From Lachnospiraceae bacterium (GTDB lineage Bacteria > Bacillota > Clostridia > Lachnospirales > Lachnospiraceae): a stretch of 64,000 bases of DNA. Made by a program: the position numbers and the translations under genes. Positions 17,039 through 25,400 of the stretch are shown here, piece by piece. The notes under the pieces were generated by a model. That model was not told the origin of the DNA. It saw nothing but the letters and a program-made list of their open reading frames with translations, and made no database searches. Where the stretch lies: positions 1 to 64,000 of the forward strand of contig JAFUXG010000014.1 in the NCBI GenBank assembly GCA_017470935.1, written 5' to 3'. Position 1 is the stretch's first letter. Each line of letters starts with the position of its first letter.

Positions 17039-17239
17039 TTTGCGAAACTCATAAATAACGTATATTGTGTTGTGAATATTGTATAGATTCCATAAGCAGG
17101 TGCTTTGATGCCGCCGGTACTTAATGAGCAGTTTACTGCGAATTTAGTACCGCTGCGTGCATCGAGCAGCGAGAGCGTGCCTGCGTTGGAACTATACAAT
17201 GTTCACAACATAATATAGTGTACATATGAGTTTTGCAAA
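17039..17239. repeat. Long imperfect inverted-repeat element
   Basis: The ends match in inverted form: TTTGCGAAACTCAT at 17039-17052 and ATGAGTTTTGCAAA at 17226-17239. Inside them, TATATTGTGTTGTGAAT and its continuation to TTCCA (about 17060-17091) pair with about 17189-17219, and the centre holds nested GC-rich hairpins (for example GGTACT/AGTACC). It looks like a miniature inverted-repeat element or structured RNA. It ends 31 bp before the start of the HD-GYP gene. Confidence 0.65.
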
Positions 17240-17270
17240 TGGTAAAGGTTTTTTTCGGGAGAACGCATTG

Positions 17271-19631
17271 ATGGATGAACATATTAAAAAGATTAACAGA
17301 AGTCTTGTAACAGGATGGACGCTGATAGTTCTAATCCTGGCAGCGGCATACATTATGGAGGTTGTGAAGGGAGAGAGAAGCCTTGGCTATCTCTTTGTAT
17401 TTTTGCTGTTTACCATTCTTCCGGCGGCTTTTGTGTTGGTCCGCTATCTTACAAAGCCTGCAAGGGAAAGCCTCAAATATGAGATAGTTGTGGGCTATTT
17501 CATCATGTACTGCTTTGTTATGATAACAGGAAGCACCACCATGGTCTTCTGTTATATTCTTCCCATGCTCTCACTTCTTGTGCTGTTCCATGAGCCAAGA
17601 ATCATCTTAGCAAGCGGGATCGCTTCTATGATAGTCAATATCATTTCTGTCATAATCAGACTTTCCAATGGAGAATTAAATGAACACAACAGCAAGGATG
17701 TGGAGATTCAGCTGGCTCTGCTTTTCCTGTGCTTTCTTGGCTCTTATCTTGCCGCAAGGCTCTATGATGAGATCCATTCCCAGAATATCAAGTTTACAGA
17801 GGATCTTGAGGCTCAGAACGAGGAGATTCGTCAGCAAAGCGAAGAGCTTACAAGAAAGAATGATGAGATAATCGCCCAGAACGAGGAGATACGCCTTGCG
17901 GGTGAGGAGCTGGAGCGAAAGAACGAAGAGATAACTGCCCAGAATGAGGAGATAGCCGATATCAATGAGGAGCTTACGGCCCAGAATGAAGAGATTCGTG
18001 CCATGAACGAGGAGATACTAGAGCGCAATGACCAGATGGAGCAGATGACAATGCAGACCATCACCACCATTGCCAATACAATAGATGCAAAGGATGAATA
18101 TACAAGAGGCCACTCCCGCCGTGTTTCGGAATATTCAGCAGCCATTGCCAAGGAGATGGGATACAGTGATGAAGAGGTGGCGGATGTAAGATTTATCGGA
18201 CTTTTGCATGACATTGGCAAGATAGGAATTCCGGATGCGGTGCTTAATAAGCCGGGAAGACTTACCAATGAGGAATACCAGGTTATGAAGAGCCACACCA
18301 CTGTAGGTGCGGAGATCCTTAAGGATATTGATATGATCAAGGGTCTTGATATAGGTGCCAAGTACCACCATGAGCGGGTGGATGGCAAGGGCTATCCGGA
18401 TGGACTTAAGGGGGATGAGATCCCTATGATCGCACGTATTATTGCAGTGGCAGATGCCTATGATGCCATGTCCTCAAACCGTGTGTACAGACGTCATTTA
18501 AACGAGGACAAGGTGCTCTCCGAGTTAAAAAGGGGCGTGGGCACCCAGTGGGACAGTGAGTGTGCCCTTGCCATGATCAGGCTTATAGAGGAGAAGAGGC
18601 TTCCCAAGGTCAATACGGATGAGGATGCAGCCATGGTTCAGCAGGCAACAACCATCCTTTCCCGTGTCATTGATTATGCCGAGGATAAGGGTGCGGAGCT
18701 GGTTGGTGATCTTGACGATCTGACTGCTACCTTTGGAAGAGAAAGAGGACGCGCGGAGCTTCAGAATGCCATTGCTGAGAAGGGACATGGCTCCCTGTTT
18801 ATTTTCGATATAGATCATTTCCATAGGATTAACGAGACTGAGGGCTTTGTTGTGGGTGACCACTATCTGAAGGTCATGGTGGAGCTTATAAGAGCCTGTG
18901 CAGACGGTCTTGTAATGTCAAGATTCGGGGCTGATGAATTTGTAGTGTACTATGATAAGGCTGATACAGAGGCAGAAGCCAAGGAGTTTGCAGACCGGTT
19001 CTTCACGCTCCTTGAGGATAGAATTTCAGTGGACGAGAGAATACGCAATATGGCCGTATCCGTTGGTGCCACTGAGGTAATGACGGAGAAGGATCAGGTT
19101 ATGGTGCTCTATGAAAATGCAGACAAGGCAATATACGTTGCCAAGCAGCAGAAGGGCAACGCCTTCTACTGCCACCACATCAGTGATGACGAGGATTCCC
19201 TAAGCTACGTTGAGGCTGTGGATCTTAAGCAGCTTATTGACGTGATTCAGAATAAGGAGAGCTACAAGGGCTCAATGCTGACGGCATATCCTGAATTCAC
19301 CAGAATGTACACATACATAAGCAATATTGCTGAGCGCAACCAGCAAAATATTCAGATAATATTGTTCACCATAACCTCTGTCAATGGAATCAAGGTTACG
19401 GTGGAGGAGAGGGACCGTATTATGGGACTTCTTCAAAACGCTATCGTCAATTCCATCCGTAACGTGGATATATCTACAAGATACAGCAGTACCCAGTTCG
19501 CGGTGCTTCTCATGAATCTCAGTGAGAAGGATACCAAGGACGTGGCAACCAGGATCATGACGGAATTCTACCGCACCTACGATCTTCGCGAGGTGGAGCT
19601 GCACTATGATTCGGCGGACCTGTCTAAGTAA
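17271..19631 (+). CDS. Membrane HD-GYP phosphodiesterase with two GGDEF-like domains
   Basis: The 786-aa protein has about six N-terminal membrane helices (to about residue 175), a coiled coil at about 177-263 built on repeats of AQNEEI, an HD-GYP domain at about 267-450 with LLHDIGKIG and HHERVDGKGYPDG, then a GGDEF domain with GADEF near residue 552, and finally a second, clearly decayed GGDEF-like part (RYSSTQFAVLL). The HD-GYP residues are intact, so c-di-GMP hydrolysis is expected; cyclase activity is doubtful because the signature is altered. I choose 17271 because CGGGAGA fits it; an ATG at 17226 lies inside the inverted repeat. Confidence 0.88.
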   Translation: MDEHIKKINRSLVTGWTLIVLILAAAYIMEVVKGERSLGYLFVFLLFTILPAAFVLVRYLTKPARESLKYEIVVGYFIMYCFVMITGSTTMVFCYILPMLSLLVLFHEPRIILASGIASMIVNIISVIIRLSNGELNEHNSKDVEIQLALLFLCFLGSYLAARLYDEIHSQNIKFTEDLEAQNEEIRQQSEELTRKNDEIIAQNEEIRLAGEELERKNEEITAQNEEIADINEELTAQNEEIRAMNEEILERNDQMEQMTMQTITTIANTIDAKDEYTRGHSRRVSEYSAAIAKEMGYSDEEVADVRFIGLLHDIGKIGIPDAVLNKPGRLTNEEYQVMKSHTTVGAEILKDIDMIKGLDIGAKYHHERVDGKGYPDGLKGDEIPMIARIIAVADAYDAMSSNRVYRRHLNEDKVLSELKRGVGTQWDSECALAMIRLIEEKRLPKVNTDEDAAMVQQATTILSRVIDYAEDKGAELVGDLDDLTATFGRERGRAELQNAIAEKGHGSLFIFDIDHFHRINETEGFVVGDHYLKVMVELIRACADGLVMSRFGADEFVVYYDKADTEAEAKEFADRFFTLLEDRISVDERIRNMAVSVGATEVMTEKDQVMVLYENADKAIYVAKQQKGNAFYCHHISDDEDSLSYVEAVDLKQLIDVIQNKESYKGSMLTAYPEFTRMYTYISNIAERNQQNIQIILFTITSVNGIKVTVEERDRIMGLLQNAIVNSIRNVDISTRYSSTQFAVLLMNLSEKDTKDVATRIMTEFYRTYDLREVELHYDSADLSK

Positions 19632-19737
19632 ATTAGAGCATTTTATTGTATATGTTGCATTTGGTTTTATTTGTTAACTTTCACGATATAATGAGCTATG
19701 GTGAATAACTATAACTTAATGATAAGAAATAGAATTT

Positions 19738-19768
19738 AAGGACAGAGCAGAAGGCTCTGTCCTTTTAA
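19738..19768 (+). terminator. Terminator of the HD-GYP gene
   Basis: An 11-bp perfect stem (19738-19748 with 19754-19764) with a 5-nt loop is followed by TTAATT, about 105 bp after the stop codon. Confidence 0.75.
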
Positions 19769-19846
19769 TTATACCAAAATGGCAGTACAAAAAAATGTAC
19801 TGGGTAGATGATATAATCAAAACATAAAAAATAATTCATAAAAGCT

Positions 19847-19875
19847 TTGCACCTTACACAAAAACCCTTTATAAT
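19847..19875 (+). promoter_or_regulatory. Sigma-A promoter of the small gene
   Basis: TTGCAC at 19847-19852 and TATAAT at 19870-19875 are 17 bp apart, 35 bp before the start codon at 19911. Confidence 0.75.
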
Positions 19876-19910
19876 GTTGATATACATTAATAGGAAGGGA
19901 GGAAAGGATG

Positions 19911-20087
19911 ATGGATGAGATGACAGACAGAGAATTAATTGCAGTTACTATTGATAAATATACAGATTTGCAAAGAATTAAGAAGGCTAACGGTGAGCAG
20001 GAGAATCAGGAGCTTGAGTACCAGATCAAGATCACAACAGCGAAGCTTGCTTCCTATGGAGTATCGGTTGAGGATATCTCCTTATAG
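19911..20087 (+). CDS. Small coiled-coil protein, 58 aa
   Basis: An open frame beginning MDEMTDRELIAVTIDKYTDL follows a strong AGGAAGGGAGG site and a consensus promoter. The product is a charged, helical 58-aa protein (QRIKKANGEQENQELEYQIK is likely coiled coil) ending in GVSVEDISL. An ATG directly before it (19908) would add one residue. I do not recognise it. Good promoter, ribosome binding site and amino-acid composition support a real gene. It lies alone between inverted repeats. Confidence 0.65.
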   Translation: MDEMTDRELIAVTIDKYTDLQRIKKANGEQENQELEYQIKITTAKLASYGVSVEDISL

Positions 20088-20297
20088 ATAATATGTATCT
20101 AAGAGGCGAAGGTGCAAGGCTTTATAGTAATTATGATTAAGATGTGAGGGTAACTTTGGCATATTTCACAGTAAGGAAAATGGGCAAATAATATAGAAAA
20201 ATTATGTAACCTATGTTACAATCAGAAATGATACACTATTAATACATAAGATGTATGCTGGTGTATCAATTTTGTCGATTTAGATATTAAACTGGTA

Positions 20298-20345
20298 TTT
20301 GCGAAACTCATTAACAACAAATAAGGTGTTAATTTGAGTTTCACA
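20298..20345. repeat. Hairpin sharing the ends of the 17039-17239 element
   Basis: TTTGCGAAACTCATTAAC (from 20299) pairs with GTTAATTTGAGTTTCAC (to about 20343) around a short loop. The first 14 bases are identical to the left end of the larger element at 17039. It sits 35 bp before the EAL gene start at 20380, so two c-di-GMP genes carry related sequences in their leaders. Confidence 0.6.
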
Positions 20346-20379
20346 ATTGCATATATATGTAAGAAATATGGAGGGGAAC

Positions 20380-22305
20380 ATGTTTCCGGGTAATGATTTT
20401 CATCTGGCAAGTTATTTTGCTGCATTTTTAATAAGCTTTACATGTATTCTATATACATTTCTACAGAGAAGGACTGATAAGCCTCAGAACAGGCTTTATA
20501 TTACTATGCTCATAATTGTTACATTTAATGCGATCTCTGGAATGGCAACTGTTGTGGCAGAGCCTTTTCTTGCCACATCCTCCATTGCAAGGCTTGTGAC
20601 TAATTTAGGTGATTTTACATATTTTCTGTTTCACTCGGCTCTTTGTCCTGCATTTTTTCTATATGTATCATGTGTGTGCGGAGCAGCTGAGAAGTATGGG
20701 AATAAGGAGACCCTTCTATATGGATTTGTATTCTATGTGACGGAGATTATGGTGTTATTTAATCCCCTCTTTCACTGGGTATATTATTATGATGATAATT
20801 ATGCATTTACAAGGAACTGGGGAGAGAACGGAATATATCTTGCCGCTGTTTTGTACTTTATGTTCGCCATGGCAAGACTGCTCTTTTCCTGGAAGGCGGT
20901 CAATACCAAGAGACGCTTTGCGCTGCTATACTTTTTCATCATAGTTGTGGCAGGGGTATTGCTTCAGTTCATAGATATGAATATTAAGGGAGAGCTGTTT
21001 GCGGAGGCTCTTTCACTTATGGGAGTTATGCTGGCTGTGGAGGCTGAGGATGATCTTGTGGATGTGGATACAGGCTTTTATAACCGGAAGGCTCTTAGGA
21101 TGGATGCCAACAGCTATATTGTCAATAAGACTAAGTTTGAGATAATATGTATCAAGGTAACTAATGCGGATGTAATCCAGAAGCTGACGGGCTCTGCCAA
21201 TGTGAATATTTTGGCACAGGTGCTTTCGGATTATCTTAAGACTATAGTGCCCAGGTATTATATATATCAGACAAACCCGGAGACCTTTGTGCTTACCCTT
21301 ATGGAGAATAATCTTGAGGGTGGGAAACAGGTTGCCACTCGTATAAGTGAAAGGTTTGATAAGCCATGGGACTGTGGAATGGCAGATGTTATGCTGAATG
21401 CGGTTGTTATGGATGTGAAGGTGCCGGAGGAGCTAACCAATACAGTGGATCTTTTCTATATGGCAGACAGTGTCGTGCCGGATGGACATTCCAAAAAGGT
21501 GCTTACAGGGGAGGATCTTGATTACATATTGAGGCGTGGCGAGATTGAGAATGCCATTGCCAGGGGCTTGGATGAGGATGGATTTGAGGTATACTATCAG
21601 CCAACGTATCATCTTGACGGTTTGAAGCTTCATGGAGCAGAGGCTCTTATAAGATTAAATGACAGCATAATGGGAAGACTGTTCCCGGATGAATTCATTC
21701 CGGTAGCTGAACAGGCAGGCATGATAGATGCCATTGATGAATTTGTTTTGATGCAGGTGTGTGATTTCCTTGAGAGTGGAATTCCGAAGCAATACGGTAT
21801 GGATTGCATTAATGTGAATCTCTCGGTTATTCAATGTCTACAGCCGGGATTTGTGGATCGGATATGTAAGATTGTTGACGGATATGATATAGAGAAGTCA
21901 TGGATTAACTTTGAGATTACAGAGTCAGTGGCGGCAAGTGATTATGAGATATTAAGCGGGGTTGTTAAGGACCTTAAGAGCCGTGGGTTCAGATTTGCCA
22001 TGGACGATTACGGAACAGGATATTCCAATATGCAGTCAATATTTGCAATTGATTTTGATGTGGTCAAGATTGACAAGAGTATTCTCTGGGGTGCTGAGGA
22101 GACTGAGCTTGGCAGGATCATACTTGGCAATTCCGTAAGAATGATAGACCAGATGCACAGACAGATACTTGTGGAGGGTGTTGAGACCAAGGAGCAGGTA
22201 GAGATGTTAAGAGAACTTTGTGTGGATTATCTTCAGGGATACTATTTCTCTAAGCCTATACCTAAGAATGAGTTTATTGAGTATATCCAGGCGAAGGCAG
22301 GATGA
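20380..22305 (+). CDS. Membrane EAL-domain c-di-GMP phosphodiesterase
   Basis: The 641-aa protein has about seven N-terminal membrane helices (to about residue 215), a degenerate GGDEF region without the signature (about 220-370), and an EAL domain with all key residues: EALIR, NLSVIQC, EITES, DDYGTGYSN, VVKIDKS and EGVETKEQ, ending QGYYFSKPIP. It should degrade c-di-GMP. It is a paralog of the protein at 4024-5922 with the same domain order. The start is 20380, set by GGAGGGG; the TTG at 20347 lies next to the hairpin and has no site. A terminator follows at once. Confidence 0.88.
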   Translation: MFPGNDFHLASYFAAFLISFTCILYTFLQRRTDKPQNRLYITMLIIVTFNAISGMATVVAEPFLATSSIARLVTNLGDFTYFLFHSALCPAFFLYVSCVCGAAEKYGNKETLLYGFVFYVTEIMVLFNPLFHWVYYYDDNYAFTRNWGENGIYLAAVLYFMFAMARLLFSWKAVNTKRRFALLYFFIIVVAGVLLQFIDMNIKGELFAEALSLMGVMLAVEAEDDLVDVDTGFYNRKALRMDANSYIVNKTKFEIICIKVTNADVIQKLTGSANVNILAQVLSDYLKTIVPRYYIYQTNPETFVLTLMENNLEGGKQVATRISERFDKPWDCGMADVMLNAVVMDVKVPEELTNTVDLFYMADSVVPDGHSKKVLTGEDLDYILRRGEIENAIARGLDEDGFEVYYQPTYHLDGLKLHGAEALIRLNDSIMGRLFPDEFIPVAEQAGMIDAIDEFVLMQVCDFLESGIPKQYGMDCINVNLSVIQCLQPGFVDRICKIVDGYDIEKSWINFEITESVAASDYEILSGVVKDLKSRGFRFAMDDYGTGYSNMQSIFAIDFDVVKIDKSILWGAEETELGRIILGNSVRMIDQMHRQILVEGVETKEQVEMLRELCVDYLQGYYFSKPIPKNEFIEYIQAKAG

Positions 22306-22324
22306 TGGTTATACTGTGAATATT

Positions 22325-22358
22325 AACGGGCAGATGTTAAAGTCTGCTCGTTTTTTTC
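22325..22358 (+). terminator. Terminator of the EAL gene
   Basis: A stem of about 10 bp with one G-T pair (22325-22334 with 22343-22352) and an 8-nt loop is followed by a run of seven T. Confidence 0.85.
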
Positions 22359-22487
22359 TTGTGGAACACAAGCATATATGATAGAATGAAGCTAATTATG
22401 TCAATATGGCAAATATGAGGATTTTCAGGGTATAGCTGTTGTCGAAGAAGCCTGAGGGCTTGTTGCAGGGAAAGGGGTATTTCAGGG

Positions 22488-25400
22488 ATGAAAGAGCGTG
22501 TGCTTGGAAGAATGGTAAGAAGAAGACGTATATGGGCATGGATGGCGGTTATTATCATGATGTCATCACTGGTTATAGTGCCGGGTGGCAGAACTGACAC
22601 GATGGCTGCAGAGCTTAAGGATAATCTGAGGGATTTTGTAGATAAAGTGGAAATTGATGCCGCGAAGGATAATGGGGCTTATGTTATCAAGCCTAATACT
22701 CCATACGAAGTTACTCTTACATTTAAGGAGAATGGTGTGGATAATCAGATGGCTTATGGCAATGGAAAATCATTAACCTATACGTTGCCGGACGGTTTTA
22801 GTGTTCCCACAGACAGATTTCCCGGAGGATATAACGACAAAGTAACGGTTGAGATTACCGGTGCGGTGACGGTATCACTTTCGGAATGTACTTATAATGT
22901 TTCCGGAAATACGCTGACATTTACATGGGATTACGGAAGCTACGATGAGGCTCAGATTGACGAGTATCTGGGTAATTCCAGCACCACCGACTTGATCGTG
23001 ACGTTTAAAGGCATATTTGACGGCACAGAAGAACACCTTGAATTTGGTAATGGGAATGATATTGATATCAATTATGATACAAATAAGAAATTAACGGTTG
23101 AAAAGAATGTTGTTGCATTTCACGAGGATACCGGGATAGCAGATTATAAGATTCAGATCACCTCGGAGGGAAATAATCAAAATATTCTGTTAAATGATGT
23201 GTTTGCAATATCAGATATATTGACATCGACCGGTATTATAGCTGATTCGATTAAGGCGACAAGAGAAGCACCGTCATCCAGATGGGAGGATGATATTGCT
23301 TTAACGGATAAGACCTGTACATCGGACGGTTTCACATGCAAGATTGACAATATGGATGATGGGGATGTTATTGTGCTTACATACTCTGCTGCTATTGATA
23401 TGAGCAATTTCACCCCTGTATCAGGAACGTCGGCATTAGATGAGCGGATACATCTGTCTGCTTCTAAGGATACGACTAATACAGTTACATTAACACCGGA
23501 ACCATCATATAATGGTCCAACTCCTATTACTGCAGATGCTGAGCTTACATCAACGATTACCTATCCGGGTATAGCCAAGGGCGGAGATGCCAATACACCG
23601 GATGATGAGGGTATTGCTGTTGTGGATTGGGAGGTGTCTGTAAACTCTTATTATAATTGCAGTCTTGCAGGGCAAACATTAACAGATGTCTTTGGTTCGG
23701 CTTATATTGATCGTATGTCCAATGATTCAGTAGATACCTTTGAGGTCTATAAGACAGTATATAGGAAGAACGGTTCTGAATTTCAGGCAGAAGGAGTACC
23801 AGTTTTGTTCACTACAGGTACACTTGAATATACAGAGGATGGAAAGGGTTGGAATTACAAATTCCCTGATACAGATACACCGGGAAGTGAAGAAGAGTAT
23901 TATGCATACACAATCAAATATAAGACGAAGGTGGATGTATCGGACAAGATTGAAGCGATCAATGTAAGTAATACCGTTTCATGGGATGACTACACTTCTT
24001 CGACAGCTATGGTTGGTGTGGGACCGGCGGAATATAACAAGCCGGAGGTGAATAAAGCTGTTACAGCAGGACATGAATATATGGATTGGACTGTTACTAT
24101 AGACATACCTGCAGTAGGAATTGACAGCAGTACACCGATAGTTTTGGAGGACATATATCCGAGCATAGAGACAGGAGAATCATCATATGCGGATCCGGAG
24201 ACCAATGAATGGATTACACCGAAATATTATGACACTTTAGAAGGGGATATATCCGTACTGTGGCAGGGAAAGACCGATAATGAAAGCTTTGACATTGACA
24301 AGTCTGATCCTAAGAAATTCCGTATAAGTTTTACGAAAACTACCGGAGACAATGATTATGGATTTGAAGCTACCGGAAGCAAGAGGACTATTACGATCAA
24401 TTATAGGACTAAGAATAACACCGACTGGGTGCAGAGATCGGATGCCGGGGATACAACTTATCTTCAACATGAAAATGTTGCAACCTTGACTATCGGATCT
24501 CAAAAGGTAAAGGGTGATGCTATCGGACGCACTATTGTACGCGAGATGGAAAAGATAATCTATACGGAAACAGCCAATGAATATATTTACGGCACCACGC
24601 CTTTGTATAAGAAGGTGCCTAATCCGTGGTGGGTTGAGGGTCTGCCCAAGTATATAGATGATACGGTGGGGAATGTGCCGTATTACAAGTATGACATTAT
24701 ATTAAGCTCTGTGGATGAATCTCTCTTTGATGACGGAGAAGGAAATCTCACGAAGGAATTCATTGTGACAGATACTTTTGACGGGGATTATCTTGCCTAT
24801 GCGGATCGGGATGGTCTTGAGGCAGTTATCGGAGGGTCGAATGATAAGACAGAGCATTACATAAGCAATACCAAAGCCATTACGGTAGATGCTTCCACAG
24901 AGGGTACGATCAAATTCCTGATCAAGGAGTCGGATCTTCCCAAGAATGGGGACAATTACTATTCTTTCTATCGGATAGAGTATAATCTGCGATTCAAGGA
25001 TCTGGATACGGAATCAAAGCTTGCCGCGCTTGCCGTGGCTTCCTCTAGTGGGAAGTATATACTCACCAATGAGGCAGCGGCGGACGGATATATAGGAAGC
25101 TCTGTTGATGTTCCGTACACATACAATCTTATTGAAAAGAAGCTTACGGGAACATCAGGAGAGATTGAACGTAACAGTTCATTTTCCATTGTAGTCAATC
25201 CGGACAGATTGGATATGGATCCGAATAGTGATGAGCTGACCGTGACAGATACATTTGTCAATCTGAGTATTCATCTTATGGATATCAAGGCAGAAGTAGA
25301 TACCGGTTCGGGATATGTGGCAGATGCAGCATATCCGAACAATAAGGTCAACTGGATCATGAATAACGGTGTGCTCACATTTACTATTCCTGACGAGGCG

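Larger units (their letters stand above)
19844..20124. repeat. Inverted repeats flanking a small gene
   Basis: AAGCTTTGCACCTT at about 19844-19857 is matched by the inverted copy AAGGTGCAAGGCTT at about 20109-20122 with one difference, and the match extends a few AT pairs outward. The pair brackets the 58-aa gene, and the left copy covers its -35 box. It could be a pair of terminal repeats of a small element or a base-paired leader and trailer. Confidence 0.5.

Noticed and set aside
17226-17270. Upstream ATG for the HD-GYP gene
   Set aside because: It lies in the terminal arm of the inverted repeat and has no ribosome binding site; 17271 has one.
22306-22487. c-di-GMP riboswitch ahead of the adhesin genes
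   Set aside because: I looked for the GEMM-type core in the leaders of the surface genes and saw no convincing match; a covariance-model search would decide.
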